Assembly (NCBI RefSeq): GCF_012927305.1
Contig: NZ_JABBGH010000003.1
Coordinates: forward strand, 372,001 to 436,000
Direction of reading: 5' to 3'
DNA: 64,000 nt
DNA from: Hymenobacter polaris
GTDB lineage: Bacteria; Bacteroidota; Bacteroidia; Cytophagales; Hymenobacteraceae
The notes beneath the pieces are model-generated. The model was not told the DNA's origin, did not search any database, and saw nothing but the letters and a program-made list of their open reading frames with translations. The translations under genes and the position numbers were made by a program. Shown piece by piece: positions 16,324 through 25,031 of this stretch; positions within the stretch are counted from its first letter, which is position 1, and every line of letters begins with the position of its first letter.

Positions 16324-16533
16324 ATGCAACCCGCGCCTCCCGCCCAGCACCGTCGGCTCGCCCGCCTCAATGCCTTTATTGAGCGCCAGGACCGCATCGT
16401 CTACATCCTGCTCATCGTCACGGCCGCCATTGGCCTGAGCTGGGTTATCTGGCGCCACCAATATTTGATTTACCGCGACCAGCACCCCACCAGCGTGGCC
16501 AAGCCGGTACCGTCGCCACAGGCTGCCAGGTAG
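16324..16533 (+). CDS. Small single-pass membrane protein, unknown
   Basis: 69 residues from ATG 16324. Basic N-terminus, one membrane helix (IVYILLIVTAAIGLSWVIW), short polar C-terminus. Sits between the divergent GNAT-like gene and dxs. No family recognised; coding is supported by the well-formed helix and codon choice only. Confidence 0.5.
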   Translation: MQPAPPAQHRRLARLNAFIERQDRIVYILLIVTAAIGLSWVIWRHQYLIYRDQHPTSVAKPVPSPQAAR

Positions 16534-16618
16534 GGTTCGCACCGTATTCAGCCTGATAGACTTAGGGGTATTTATTTCTCGGGCAGCTCGCCAAACAACC
16601 GCCCGGCGCTGCTTGTCG

Positions 16619-16626
16619 TACCTTTG
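16619..16626 (+). promoter_or_regulatory. -7 element TACCTTTG, likely dxs promoter
   Basis: Exact TAnnTTTG match 65 bases upstream of the dxs ATG. Confidence 0.5.
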
Positions 16627-16691
16627 TAGGTATCGGCCAACTCGTTGGCCGGTCCGGCGGCGCTGGCTGCCACTATACCTTGCCTGCTCCG

Positions 16692-18632
16692 ATGATAGTT
16701 GAACCCGGCCCGCTCCTGGCGGCGATATCCTCGCCCGACGACCTCAAAAAGCTCTCGCCCGAGCAATTAGTGCAGGTTAGCGCCGAGCTGCGCGAGTTCA
16801 TCATCGACACGGTAAGCATCTACGGCGGGCACTTCGGCGCCTCCCTAGGGGTGGTGGAGCTGAGCGTGGCCCTGCACTACGTCTTCAACACGCCCTACGA
16901 CCAGCTGGTGTGGGATGTGGGCCACCAGGCCTACGGGCACAAAATTCTGACCGGCCGGCGCGACCGCTTCCCCACCAACCGCCGCTACGGCGGTATGTCG
17001 GGCTTCCCGAAGCGCAGCGAGAGCGAGTACGACGCCTTTGGCGTGGGGCACAGCAGCACCAGCATCGGGGCGGCCCTAGGAATGGCCGTGGCTTCGGATT
17101 ACAAGAAGGAGTTTGACCGCCAGCACATTGCCGTGATTGGCGACGGGGCCATGACGGCGGGTATGAGCTTCGAGGCGCTTAACCACGCCGGCGACATTCG
17201 CAACAACATGATTGTCGTGCTCAACGACAACTGCATGAGCATCGACCCCAACGTGGGCGCGCTCAAGGAATACCTGACCGACATCACCACCTCGCGCACC
17301 TACAACAAAGTGCGCGACGAGCTGTGGAACGTGCTCGGCAAGCTCAGCAAGTTTGGCCCTAACCCCCAGCAGATTGCCCGTAAGGTGGAGGCCGCCATGA
17401 AGGCTACCCTGCTGAAGCAGAGCAACTTGTTTGAGGCGCTGAACTTCCGCTATTTCGGCCCCGTGGACGGGCACGACGTGCAGCACCTGGTGGCCGTGCT
17501 CAACGACCTTAAGCGCATCCCGGGCCCCAAGCTGCTGCATTGCGTCACGGTGAAGGGCAAGGGCTACGCGCTGGCCGAGAAAGACCAGACGCTGTGGCAC
17601 GCGCCCGGCTTGTTTGACAAGATTACCGGCGAGATTTTCACCAAAGTCCCCGATAAGCCGCAGCCGCCGAAGTACCAGGACGTATTCGGCCACACGCTGC
17701 TGGAGCTGGCCGAGGCCAACCCCAAGATTATGGGCGTGACGCCGGCCATGCCCAGCGGCTCGTCGCTGAACATTATGATGGCGGCCATGCCCGACCGCGC
17801 CTTCGACGTGGGCATTGCTGAGCAGCACGCCGTGACCTTCTCGGCCGGCCTGGCCACGCAGGGGTTGGTGCCGTTCTGCAATATTTACTCGTCGTTTATG
17901 CAGCGCGGCTACGACCAAGTGGTGCACGACGTGGCCCTGCAAAACTTACACGTAGTCATGTGCCTCGACCGCGCCGGCTTTGCTGGAGCCGACGGCCCCA
18001 CCCACCACGGCGCCTACGACCTGGCCTATATGCGCTGCATTCCCAACATGGTGGTATCGGCGCCCATGAACGAGCAGGAGCTGCGCAACCTAATGTACAC
18101 CGCCCAGCTGCCCGAGAACGCCGGCCCCTTCAGCATCCGCTACCCGAGGGGCGAGGGCGTGATGCCTGCCTGGCGCACCCCGCTGCAGCGTGTGGCCATC
18201 GGCACCGGCCGCGTGGTGCGCGAGGGCGAGGAAGGCGGCGTGGCCATTCTCAGCATCGGCCACATCGGCAACTACGCCGTGCGCGCCACCGAGGCCCTAG
18301 GGGTCGAGGGCCTCGACGTGGGCCACTACGATATGCGCTTCTGCAAGCCGCTCGACGAGGAGCTGCTGCTGGCCATCGCCCGCCGCTACCGCGCCATCGT
18401 GACCGTGGAGGACGGCTGCCTGCAAGGCGGCTTCGGCTCGGCCGTGCTGGAGTTCCTTAGCGAGCAGGGCGTGAGCCTGCCCACCCGCCGCCTCGGCATC
18501 CCCGACCGCGTAGTGGAGCACGGCACCCAGGACCAACTCTACAAAGAGTGCGGCTTCGACGCCGAGGGCATCGCGCAGGCAGTTAGAGAAATGAGCGCCA
18601 AGGTGGCCGAGGTAGGCCGGCTGGTAGGATAG
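16692..18632 (+). CDS. dxs: 1-deoxy-D-xylulose-5-phosphate synthase
   Basis: First enzyme of the MEP isoprenoid pathway: condenses pyruvate with glyceraldehyde 3-phosphate using thiamine diphosphate. 646 residues. Visible: GGHFGASLGVVELSVALHYVF, the TPP/Mg motif GDGAMTAGMSFEALNHAG...NDN, substrate motif GHDVQHL, the transketolase-like catalytic Glu in GIAEQHAVTFSAG, and C-terminal EDGCLQGGFGSAV. ATG 16692 is chosen over TTG 16680. Complete. A hairpin terminator follows. Confidence 0.97.
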   Translation: MIVEPGPLLAAISSPDDLKKLSPEQLVQVSAELREFIIDTVSIYGGHFGASLGVVELSVALHYVFNTPYDQLVWDVGHQAYGHKILTGRRDRFPTNRRYGGMSGFPKRSESEYDAFGVGHSSTSIGAALGMAVASDYKKEFDRQHIAVIGDGAMTAGMSFEALNHAGDIRNNMIVVLNDNCMSIDPNVGALKEYLTDITTSRTYNKVRDELWNVLGKLSKFGPNPQQIARKVEAAMKATLLKQSNLFEALNFRYFGPVDGHDVQHLVAVLNDLKRIPGPKLLHCVTVKGKGYALAEKDQTLWHAPGLFDKITGEIFTKVPDKPQPPKYQDVFGHTLLELAEANPKIMGVTPAMPSGSSLNIMMAAMPDRAFDVGIAEQHAVTFSAGLATQGLVPFCNIYSSFMQRGYDQVVHDVALQNLHVVMCLDRAGFAGADGPTHHGAYDLAYMRCIPNMVVSAPMNEQELRNLMYTAQLPENAGPFSIRYPRGEGVMPAWRTPLQRVAIGTGRVVREGEEGGVAILSIGHIGNYAVRATEALGVEGLDVGHYDMRFCKPLDEELLLAIARRYRAIVTVEDGCLQGGFGSAVLEFLSEQGVSLPTRRLGIPDRVVEHGTQDQLYKECGFDAEGIAQAVREMSAKVAEVGRLVG

Positions 18633-18658
18633 GGCCCTAGGGGTAGTTTGGTATGTGA

Positions 18659-18689
18659 AGCCCCGTGGCGCATGCTACGGGGCTTTTTC
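18659..18689 (+). terminator. Rho-independent terminator of dxs
   Basis: AGCCCCGT, 10-base loop, ACGGGGCT and TTTTT. It overlaps the last codons of the convergent gene 18675-19223. Confidence 0.85.
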
Positions 18690-19223
18690 TATTTTACCAA
18701 AAACGATGTGGTCGGTGACAAGCAGCTCGACTGCCACGGAGTTACCTACCAGTTTATTCAATTGCAGCTTACGCGCCTCAATAGCGGCACCTTGCGGCGG
18801 CCGCTGCTCTGTAAAGCCGACGCACGCAATGGCCTGTACCGCACTGTGCGGTGCGATAATACCGACCTGTAAAAAATCATTGATTGCAGCGGCCAATTGC
18901 AAAATACAGTCTTTTATGCGGTCGGTGCGACGACGATAATTGCCATGCTTGAACTCCACGAAGTGAATTTCCTCACCGCAAACCAGCGCGCAGTCGCAAC
19001 GAGTTGCGTCGCCGGAGCTGTACAGGCAGTGGTCGATGGCAACCAGGTGTACCAGTGCCGCGGCTGGATTATGCACCGCTAAGTCGGTTTCCTGCGGGGC
19101 ATCTACCCGGTGGCGGCAGGGGTGGTTGCCTTCCGGGTCGTACACGTGAAATAGCGCGTCAGTATGGCTGCTGAGGCAGAGGGCGTGGCGCGCGGCAAAA
19201 TGCGCCGTTATTCTCTCAATCAT
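18675..19223 (-). CDS. PD-(D/E)XK-like small protein, partner of the ATPase
   Basis: 182-residue cytoplasmic protein with no clear named family. Residues 77-92 read D-ALVCGEEIHFV-E-F-K: an Asp at the start of one strand and an E-x-K at the end of the next (D77, E90, K92), followed by a helix with Gln109 (KDCILQLAAAI). This is the core pattern of PD-(D/E)XK nucleases, so a DNA- or RNA-cutting role is possible but inferred. Its start overlaps the stop of the upstream AAA ATPase by four bases (ATGA), so the two are translationally coupled and very likely act together. The N-terminal 60 residues are His-rich. ATPase-plus-nuclease pairs of this form are typical of phage-defence modules. Confidence 0.6.
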   Translation of the reverse strand: MIERITAHFAARHALCLSSHTDALFHVYDPEGNHPCRHRVDAPQETDLAVHNPAAALVHLVAIDHCLYSSGDATRCDCALVCGEEIHFVEFKHGNYRRRTDRIKDCILQLAAAINDFLQVGIIAPHSAVQAIACVGFTEQRPPQGAAIEARKLQLNKLVGNSVAVELLVTDHIVFGKIEKAP

Positions 19224-20455
19224 TTCAGCGCGACGCCCTTCGATAAGCGAATCAGGTTATCGAAGGCATCAGCGGCATCGCCAGACAAGCCATCCAGGCC
19301 ATTGTCATCAATCAGCCCTAGGTCCTCATTTACCAGCGAAATAACCCCGCCATTCTCGACTTGGTAGCAGGCAAATTCCTTCGGATTTATCCAGCTCTCG
19401 CGGGGCACCAACTCGGCTACCTCATCGGCCCGCTCAGGATGTTGCTCGGCTACTTGGTAGGCGTAGAGCAATAGGTTGAGGTGGGAGAGAATATAGGGGC
19501 TATGCGTGGTTATCGTCAGGTCGTTTTCGCCTTTCGTGCATTTCTCCACCAGCCAGTTTAACAGGCCTTGTTGGGCGGTGGGATAGAGATTTAATTCAGG
19601 CTCTTCGATGATGAAGCTCTGCGCCTGCTCGGTATTGCGGTTTAGGTGTTCTATGAGTACCAATAGCGGCGTGACAGATTGCATTCCACTAGATGTTTCA
19701 AGTAGCATCAATGGCTCTTTCCTGTTAGGAATTTCTATGAAGTCTCGTCCATTAAGATGTAAATATTTGGCATTAAGAAAATGAATATCTAATTCAGATA
19801 CAGTTTTCCTTGATAGTGAAAAGCTATTGGCGAATTCTAAAATTAATATTGATAAGCCAATATTGTCTTTTAATAATCCTGCCCATGAATATTCTATAGA
19901 TGAAATAAAAGTTCTTTCAGCTGGAATATAAATTTGCTTGCTGCTTGTAAAATGATGTCCATGATTATTTTTTAATAAGTTTCTTACTTCTGTTATTAAA
20001 TTATATAGTGTATTTTCGTTTTCTTGTAAGATTACTTCATCAATATTGTTTAAGTCTTTATAGTTTTGGCTAGGCATGCTATTAATAGTGTTAAGAACTT
20101 TTTCGCCAATTGATTTTAGGTCACGGCGTATATCTTCTTCACCCTCAGAATTGATTCTAGCATCATCTCTTTTTCTTGAAGAAATCTTTAAATTGCTATC
20201 AAAAAGCGATGTGATAGTAGCTGTAGAAAATTGCAGATAAGAATTATTTTGCATATAATTATTTATTGAATAATTTCTAAGAATTTCGCTCAGCTTTGAT
20301 TCAAAATATATGCGCTCATCATGGAACACTGCCGCCAGCTTCGCTAGCGTACTCTTTCCGCCACCAGTAGGCCCAATAAATACCGTTACCCGCTTGAAGT
20401 CCACGGTGGCGTCTTTAATCGGGCCGAAGTTTTTGACGATTAGCTGCTCGTTCAT
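19220..20455 (-). CDS. AAA family ATPase (ABC/OLD-like, no TOPRIM), putative defence ATPase
   Basis: 411-residue ATPase. ATG 20455 begins MNEQLIVKNFGPIKDATVDF, the usual opening of AAA_15/AAA_21 ATPases; the longer open frame to 20998 is the shadow of the FAD oxidoreductase gene. Walker A GPTGGGKST at 28-36, an insertion of about 170 polar residues (Asn/Lys/Ser-rich), ABC-signature-like TSSGMQSVTPLL, Walker B SFIIEEPELNLYP and H-switch TTHSPYIL. No TOPRIM or other nuclease domain follows, unlike OLD/GajA. The inserted part (about 19690-20320) is strongly AT-rich compared with its surroundings, a sign of horizontal origin. Overlaps the downstream PD-(D/E)XK-like gene and has its own -7 element at 20483-20490. 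Confidence 0.8.
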   Translation of the reverse strand: MNEQLIVKNFGPIKDATVDFKRVTVFIGPTGGGKSTLAKLAAVFHDERIYFESKLSEILRNYSINNYMQNNSYLQFSTATITSLFDSNLKISSRKRDDARINSEGEEDIRRDLKSIGEKVLNTINSMPSQNYKDLNNIDEVILQENENTLYNLITEVRNLLKNNHGHHFTSSKQIYIPAERTFISSIEYSWAGLLKDNIGLSILILEFANSFSLSRKTVSELDIHFLNAKYLHLNGRDFIEIPNRKEPLMLLETSSGMQSVTPLLVLIEHLNRNTEQAQSFIIEEPELNLYPTAQQGLLNWLVEKCTKGENDLTITTHSPYILSHLNLLLYAYQVAEQHPERADEVAELVPRESWINPKEFACYQVENGGVISLVNEDLGLIDDNGLDGLSGDAADAFDNLIRLSKGVALK

Positions 20456-20482
20456 GGCGGTAGGCTGGAAGGGGAGTTGCTT

Positions 20483-20490
20483 CAAAAGTA
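20483..20490 (-). promoter_or_regulatory. -7 element TACTTTTG of the ATPase cassette
   Basis: Exact TAnnTTTG on the minus strand, 27 bases before the ATPase ATG. A TTTG lies 15 bases further upstream, shorter than the usual 19-21 spacing. Confidence 0.45.
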
Positions 20491-20506
20491 CGAGGGTAAT
20501 TAACGC

Positions 20507-20542
20507 AAAAGCCCCGCAGCGGGGTGGCTGCGGGGCTTTGCT
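20507..20542 (-). terminator. Terminator left behind the decayed oxidoreductase gene
   Basis: AAAGCCCCGCAG, 8-base loop, CTGCGGGGCTTT: on the minus strand a strong hairpin ending in a U-run, placed directly after the pseudogene at 20556. It insulates the ATPase cassette. Confidence 0.75.
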
Positions 20543-20555
20543 GCCTAAGCCGGGC

Positions 20556-20650
20556 CTAGGGCACCTGCACCACGATTTTGCCGAAGTGGGCGCCGCTGCC
20601 CATGTGGTGCAGCGCCTGCTTGGCCTAGGCGAAGGGAAGGTGTGGCTAGT
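20556..20650 (-). pseudogene. 3' remnant of a zinc-type alcohol dehydrogenase/quinone oxidoreductase
   Basis: Minus-strand frame reads LPFA-stop-AKQALHHMGSGAHFGKIVV then stop. The pattern (A-x-x-A-h-x-x-M-x-x-G-x-H-F-G-K-I-V) is the typical C-terminus of medium-chain dehydrogenases of the quinone oxidoreductase type. The internal TAG (20625-20627), inside a CCTAGG, replaces a position normally Glu. Nothing upstream continues the gene, so only about 30 codons remain, with their terminator. Evidence of deletion at this locus. Confidence 0.65.
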
Positions 20651-20684
20651 AGTCAGATAAAGGCAAAAATGCATTAGTGACGGG

Positions 20685-22136
20685 CTACTGCCCCCGGTAC
20701 AACGGCGTCGCATCCAGCCCGAATACGTCGCGCAGGGCCCGGCGGGCGGCCCAGTAGCCGCAGAGACCGTGCACGCCCCCGCCGGGCGGCGTGGCCGACG
20801 AGCATAGGTAGAGCCCGCGCAACGAGGTGCGGTAGGGCGAGGCGCGCAGCACGGGGCGCGTAAATAACTGGCTGATATCCAGTAAGCCGCCGTTGATGTC
20901 GCCGCCCACGTAGTTGGGGTTGTAGTCTTCCATCTGGGCGGTGTCGAAGGTGTGGCGGGCCAAGATGCGCTCCCGGAAACCGGGAGCAAAGCGCTCAACC
21001 TGGGCCTCGATGGCGGCGGTCATGTCCTGGCGCGAGCCGTTGGGCACGTGGCAGTAGGCCCAGGCGGTGTGGCGGCCGGCGGGCGCGCGGGTGGGGTCGA
21101 AGGGGCTTTGCTGGGCCAGCAGCACGAAGGGCCGGGCCGGGTGCTGGCCCCGCGCGGTGGCCTGCTCGCCGGCCGCGATTTCGGCCAGCGTGCCCCCTAT
21201 GTGCACGGTGCCAGCCTGGGCGCACGCGGCCGCCGCCCACGGGATGGGCTCGGCCAGGGCCCAATCAACCTTGAACACGCCCATGCCGTAGCGGTAGCGC
21301 CGCAGCTGCCAGCGGTAGAGACTCGAAAGGCGGTGCCCGGCAATTTGCAGCAGCTGGGCGGGCGTTACGTCGAGCAGGGTGGCGCGGGCGGTGGGCAGCT
21401 GCGCCAGCGAGCGCACGTAGGTGTTGGTTTCGATGCGGCCCCCTAGGGCCTGGAAATGGGCGGCCAGCGCATCGGCAATGGCCTGCGAGCCGCCGCGGGG
21501 CAGGGGCCAGCCCTGGCGGTGCGCCGTGGTCAGCAGCACTAGGCCAATGGCGGCGGTAGCCACGTTGCTGAGCGGCTGGATGGAATGGGCAGCCATGCCG
21601 GCCAGCAGGCCTTGCGCCGCCGCCGTTTGGAAGCGCCGGGCCAGCACGGTAGCCGGCAGCAGGCCCGACAGGCCGAACTGCGCCAGCCAGAGTGGGTGGC
21701 GGGGCAAGTGCAGCGGGGCCAGCACATCGGGGGCCAGGCTGGGCCAGCGGGCCACCAGCGGGGCCAGCAAGCGGCGGTAGGCGTCGGCATCGGGCCCCAG
21801 GCCGTCGGCCGTGTCGGCCAGCGAGGCGGCGAGGGCGGCCGTGTTATCGTCGAAGGGATGGGCGGCGGCCACGGGCGGCGTGACGTATTCCAGGCCGTAC
21901 TGGGCCAGGGGCAGCGTCTGAAAAAAAGGCGACGCGGCCGCCAGCGGGTGAATGGCCGAGCAGATGTCGTGGCGGAAGCCGGGCAGCGTCAGCTCGGCCG
22001 TGCGCAGGCCGCCGCCAATCGTCGGCTTGCCTTCGAGCAGCAGTACCGACAGGCCGGCCTGCTGCAGCACGATGGCCGCCGCCAGCCCGTTGGGGCCGGA
22101 GCCCACCACCACGGCGTCGTAATCGGGAGTACTCAT
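20685..22136 (-). CDS. Phytoene dehydrogenase-like FAD oxidoreductase
   Basis: 483 residues. N-terminal dinucleotide-binding motif VVVGSGPNGLAAAIVLQQAG followed by GGGLRT, and the C-terminal FAD signature region (GLYLCSSATPPGGGVHGLCGYWAARRAL) of the carotenoid/phytoene desaturase-like amine oxidase superfamily. These NAD(P)/FAD oxidoreductases have varied substrates; no carotenoid genes adjoin, so phytoene desaturation is not implied. ATG 22136 is placed at the FAD motif; the 41-residue extension to 22259 looks unconserved and includes short tandem copies of a GGCC-TTTACAG block. Next gene upstream is the lipase-maturation-factor-like protein on the same strand. Confidence 0.85.
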   Translation of the reverse strand: MSTPDYDAVVVGSGPNGLAAAIVLQQAGLSVLLLEGKPTIGGGLRTAELTLPGFRHDICSAIHPLAAASPFFQTLPLAQYGLEYVTPPVAAAHPFDDNTAALAASLADTADGLGPDADAYRRLLAPLVARWPSLAPDVLAPLHLPRHPLWLAQFGLSGLLPATVLARRFQTAAAQGLLAGMAAHSIQPLSNVATAAIGLVLLTTAHRQGWPLPRGGSQAIADALAAHFQALGGRIETNTYVRSLAQLPTARATLLDVTPAQLLQIAGHRLSSLYRWQLRRYRYGMGVFKVDWALAEPIPWAAAACAQAGTVHIGGTLAEIAAGEQATARGQHPARPFVLLAQQSPFDPTRAPAGRHTAWAYCHVPNGSRQDMTAAIEAQVERFAPGFRERILARHTFDTAQMEDYNPNYVGGDINGGLLDISQLFTRPVLRASPYRTSLRGLYLCSSATPPGGGVHGLCGYWAARRALRDVFGLDATPLYRGQ

Positions 22137-22283
22137 GCTGATAAAATACGCTGATTTATAACAAGTTGCTCGGCGTGACCACTTTTGAGTCAGTCTTAAA
22201 CTAGCTTTCGCTAAAGGCCATTTACAGAAAGGCCGTTTACAGAAGGGTAGTACGGCCACGCCGCCTGGCCGGCTGCTTTTGCT

Positions 22284-23822
22284 CTACGGTGCCACCCAGC
22301 CGTAGGCTTGCAGAAAAGCCAGCAGGCGCGGGTCGTCGGCCGAGAGGGGTATCAGCCACAAGCCCAGGCGCTCGCGCTGCCACCAGCGGCCCTGCGCATT
22401 GCCGGGGCGGGCGAAGCGGTAGCGGTAAAGCACGGCCCGCACGTAGCGCGGCGGGCGGGTGGGGAAGGGGTTAGCGGCAAACAGGCTGAGGGCCCTAGGG
22501 TCGTTGCGCAGCAATTTGGCCAGCAAGTGCACCGCCCAGGGATATTGCTTGGGCGTGCCCATAGCGGCAAACCAAAGCTGCCAGTCGAGGTGCAGTTGGT
22601 AAGGCGCCACCTGGGGTGGGCGCTGGGTGAGGGCTACGGGCAGGCCCTTGTAGGGGTAGGGTCGCCAGCGCGAATTGTCGCCGGAGTTGTCGTCCAGAGT
22701 GCCTTCAAATACGATGTTCAGGCGCTGCTGGCCCACGGTGCCGAAGGCGCCGTAGGTATTCACCAAATCGAAGGGGTCGAAAGAGGTATTCATCACCTGC
22801 TGCGGCGACACTAGGTTGAGCACCGGCCGGATGCTGAGCACCGCCAGCACCGCCGTAGCGACCCAGGCAGCTACTTGCAGCGGGCGCGACACCTCGGCCT
22901 GGGCGGCGGCCAGCTGCGCCCGGCGCACCAGCCGGCCGGGCAGCACCCGCGCCCAGAAGCCGTCGTCAAAGCAAGCCAGGGCGGGCAGTATCGTCAGCCA
23001 GTTCAGGAACGAGAGGTTGCCGCTGAGCAGCAGAATGAGCTGCAAGCCAATCATGACGCCGCCGGCCACCTGCCGGGCCACCCGCGGCCCAAAGGCGAAG
23101 AAGGGCGCCCCCAGCTCGGCCAGCCAGTTGTACCACACGCCGGCCCGCAGCACGGCGTGCGGCAGCAGGTGAAACCACCGGCTCAACGGGCCCGGTAGGG
23201 GCTGCGTTTCAAAGTGGTAGTAGAGGGCCGTGGCATCGAGCCAACTGGCGTCGCCGCGCAATTTTATCAAGCCCGCGCCCAGCATAATGCGCACCACCAG
23301 CCACCGGAACAGCACGATAATGGGCTGCGGCGGCGCAGTGCGCGGGAAGGGCCGCCCATCGAGTAGCGGGCACAGGAAAATGGCCAGAAACCCGGTTTCG
23401 CAGAGCTGGATTTCCCAGCCGTAGCCGTACCACTCCTGCCCCACGTGCACCAGCGACAGGTACAGCACCCACAGCACGGCCAGCAGCACCGCGTTGGCGT
23501 AGCCGGCCACTACGGCGCAGCTCAGCCCTAGGCCCACCCAGGTGGCCGCGAGCAGCGCCGCATCGGAGTGCCAAAACCAGAACAGCGACGGCAGCCGCGC
23601 GAAGCCCGCGCCCGTGCCGCCCAGCGCCTCGCTTACCTGCTGCAAATAGGGCCCCACCGGCAGCAGCCCATCGGCCCCAATAAGCGGCAGCACCTGGTTG
23701 ATAGCCACCAGAAACGCCACGGCGTAGAGCGCGCCCAGCAGGCGCAGCAGCACGAAGCGGGTGAGCCAGTAGGTAGGCGGGGCGGCGGGCACCCCTAGGG
23801 CCGGTTGCCGGTTGCGAGCCAT
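22284..23822 (-). CDS. Lipase maturation factor (LMF1)-like membrane protein
   Basis: 512 residues with several membrane segments in the N-terminal two thirds and a soluble C-terminal region. Recognised by the family blocks SDAALLAATWVGLGLSC, WEIQLCETGFLAIFL, IMLGAGLIKLRGDASW, and NTYGAFGTV...EGTLDDN...YPYKGLP. LMF1 in vertebrates helps fold secreted lipases in the ER; the bacterial homologues have no proven function. Probably in the inner membrane. Cotranscription with the FAD oxidoreductase (gap about 150 bases) is possible. Confidence 0.85.
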   Translation of the reverse strand: MARNRQPALGVPAAPPTYWLTRFVLLRLLGALYAVAFLVAINQVLPLIGADGLLPVGPYLQQVSEALGGTGAGFARLPSLFWFWHSDAALLAATWVGLGLSCAVVAGYANAVLLAVLWVLYLSLVHVGQEWYGYGWEIQLCETGFLAIFLCPLLDGRPFPRTAPPQPIIVLFRWLVVRIMLGAGLIKLRGDASWLDATALYYHFETQPLPGPLSRWFHLLPHAVLRAGVWYNWLAELGAPFFAFGPRVARQVAGGVMIGLQLILLLSGNLSFLNWLTILPALACFDDGFWARVLPGRLVRRAQLAAAQAEVSRPLQVAAWVATAVLAVLSIRPVLNLVSPQQVMNTSFDPFDLVNTYGAFGTVGQQRLNIVFEGTLDDNSGDNSRWRPYPYKGLPVALTQRPPQVAPYQLHLDWQLWFAAMGTPKQYPWAVHLLAKLLRNDPRALSLFAANPFPTRPPRYVRAVLYRYRFARPGNAQGRWWQRERLGLWLIPLSADDPRLLAFLQAYGWVAP

Positions 23823-24026
23823 GGGCAGGAAGCCGCCGCAAAAGCCAGCGGGCGGCTACCCCTACATACTGACGATGCGCGCCGGGGTTAAGGCGCAGCT
23901 TGGCCGCAGGGCGAAGTAGCGCTTTGCCCCAGGGCGCGGCGAAAACAAGCGCCCCCAGAAGCTTGTCTTACCTAGGCGAGCACTTGCTCGTGCTGCTTTT
24001 TTTCTTACGCTTTTCCACGACTACGA

Positions 24027-24890
24027 ATGGCAACTACCACCGCATCTTATCCCGCCACTTTCACCCTAGGGGGCGACCTGACTGTAAACCGCCTGGGCTA
24101 CGGCGCCATGCGCATCACCGGCGAGGGCATCTGGGGCCCGCCCCAGGACCATGCCGAAAGCATTCGGGTGCTGAAGCGCGCCGTGGAGCTGGGCGTCGAT
24201 TTCATTGACACTGCCGACAGCTACGGCCCCAACGTGTCGGAAGAGCTGATTGCCGAGGCCCTGGCACCCTACCAGTCGGGCCTGGTAATCGCCACCAAAG
24301 GCGGCTTGCTGCGCACTGGCCCCAACCAGTGGCCCGTCGATGCCAGCCCCAAGCACCTCGAAGAAGCGCTGCACGGCAGCCTTGAGCGCTTGAAAGTAAA
24401 GCAGATTGACCTCTACCAGCTGCACCGCATCGACCCCAAAGTGCCGGCCGAGGACACGTTCAAATTCCTGCAAAAAGCCCAGCAGGACGGCTTGGTGAAG
24501 CACATCGGCCTCTCGGAAGTGGACGTCGACCAGATTAAGCACGCCCAGCAGTTCTTCAAGGTGGTATCGGTGCAGAACATGTATTCGGTAGACAACCGCA
24601 AATGGGAGCCGGTGCTCGACTACACCCGCGAGCAAAATATGGCCTTTATTCCGTGGTACCCCATTGCGGGCGGCAATAAAGAAGCCCTGGCCGCCCTCGA
24701 CGGCGTGGCCAAGAAGCACGGCGCCAGCACCCAGCAAATTGCCCTGGCTTGGCTACTGCACCACTCGCCCAACATCCTGCTCATTCCCGGCACCTCGAAG
24801 GTGAAGCACCTGGAAGAGAACATGAAAACCGCTGATATTCAGCTGAGCGCCGATGACATGGCGGCCCTCGACAAAATCAAAAGCGCGTAA
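24027..24890 (+). CDS. Aldo/keto reductase
   Basis: NAD(P)H-dependent reduction of aldehydes or ketones in the cytoplasm. 287 residues, a complete (beta/alpha)8 barrel. The catalytic tetrad is visible as D and Y in FIDTADSYG, K in VIATKGG and H in LYQLHRID; the coenzyme site is near the end (LLIPGTSKVKHLEEN). Related to the YajO/Tas or AKR13-like groups. Starts at ATG 24027; a CCTAGG lies in codons 14-16 (LGGD). Substrate unknown. Confidence 0.93.
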   Translation: MATTTASYPATFTLGGDLTVNRLGYGAMRITGEGIWGPPQDHAESIRVLKRAVELGVDFIDTADSYGPNVSEELIAEALAPYQSGLVIATKGGLLRTGPNQWPVDASPKHLEEALHGSLERLKVKQIDLYQLHRIDPKVPAEDTFKFLQKAQQDGLVKHIGLSEVDVDQIKHAQQFFKVVSVQNMYSVDNRKWEPVLDYTREQNMAFIPWYPIAGGNKEALAALDGVAKKHGASTQQIALAWLLHHSPNILLIPGTSKVKHLEENMKTADIQLSADDMAALDKIKSA

Positions 24891-25031
24891 CTAAGCGCCG
24901 CGCCGCTTACGTATGCAGTAGCAGCCTGCCCTAGGGGTGGGCTGCCCCAGCCCGGCCCGCCCGGAGCAGGGCGCTGGCCGCCCCGCTCCGGGCGGTTTCG
25001 TTGCTGCCGCCTTTTCCACCCCTTGCCCGCC

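Noticed and set aside
20456..20998. Long open frame extending the AAA ATPase upstream to 20998
   Set aside because: The extension is the out-of-frame reading of the FAD oxidoreductase gene and the terminator region. ATG 20455 starts the conserved ATPase opening.
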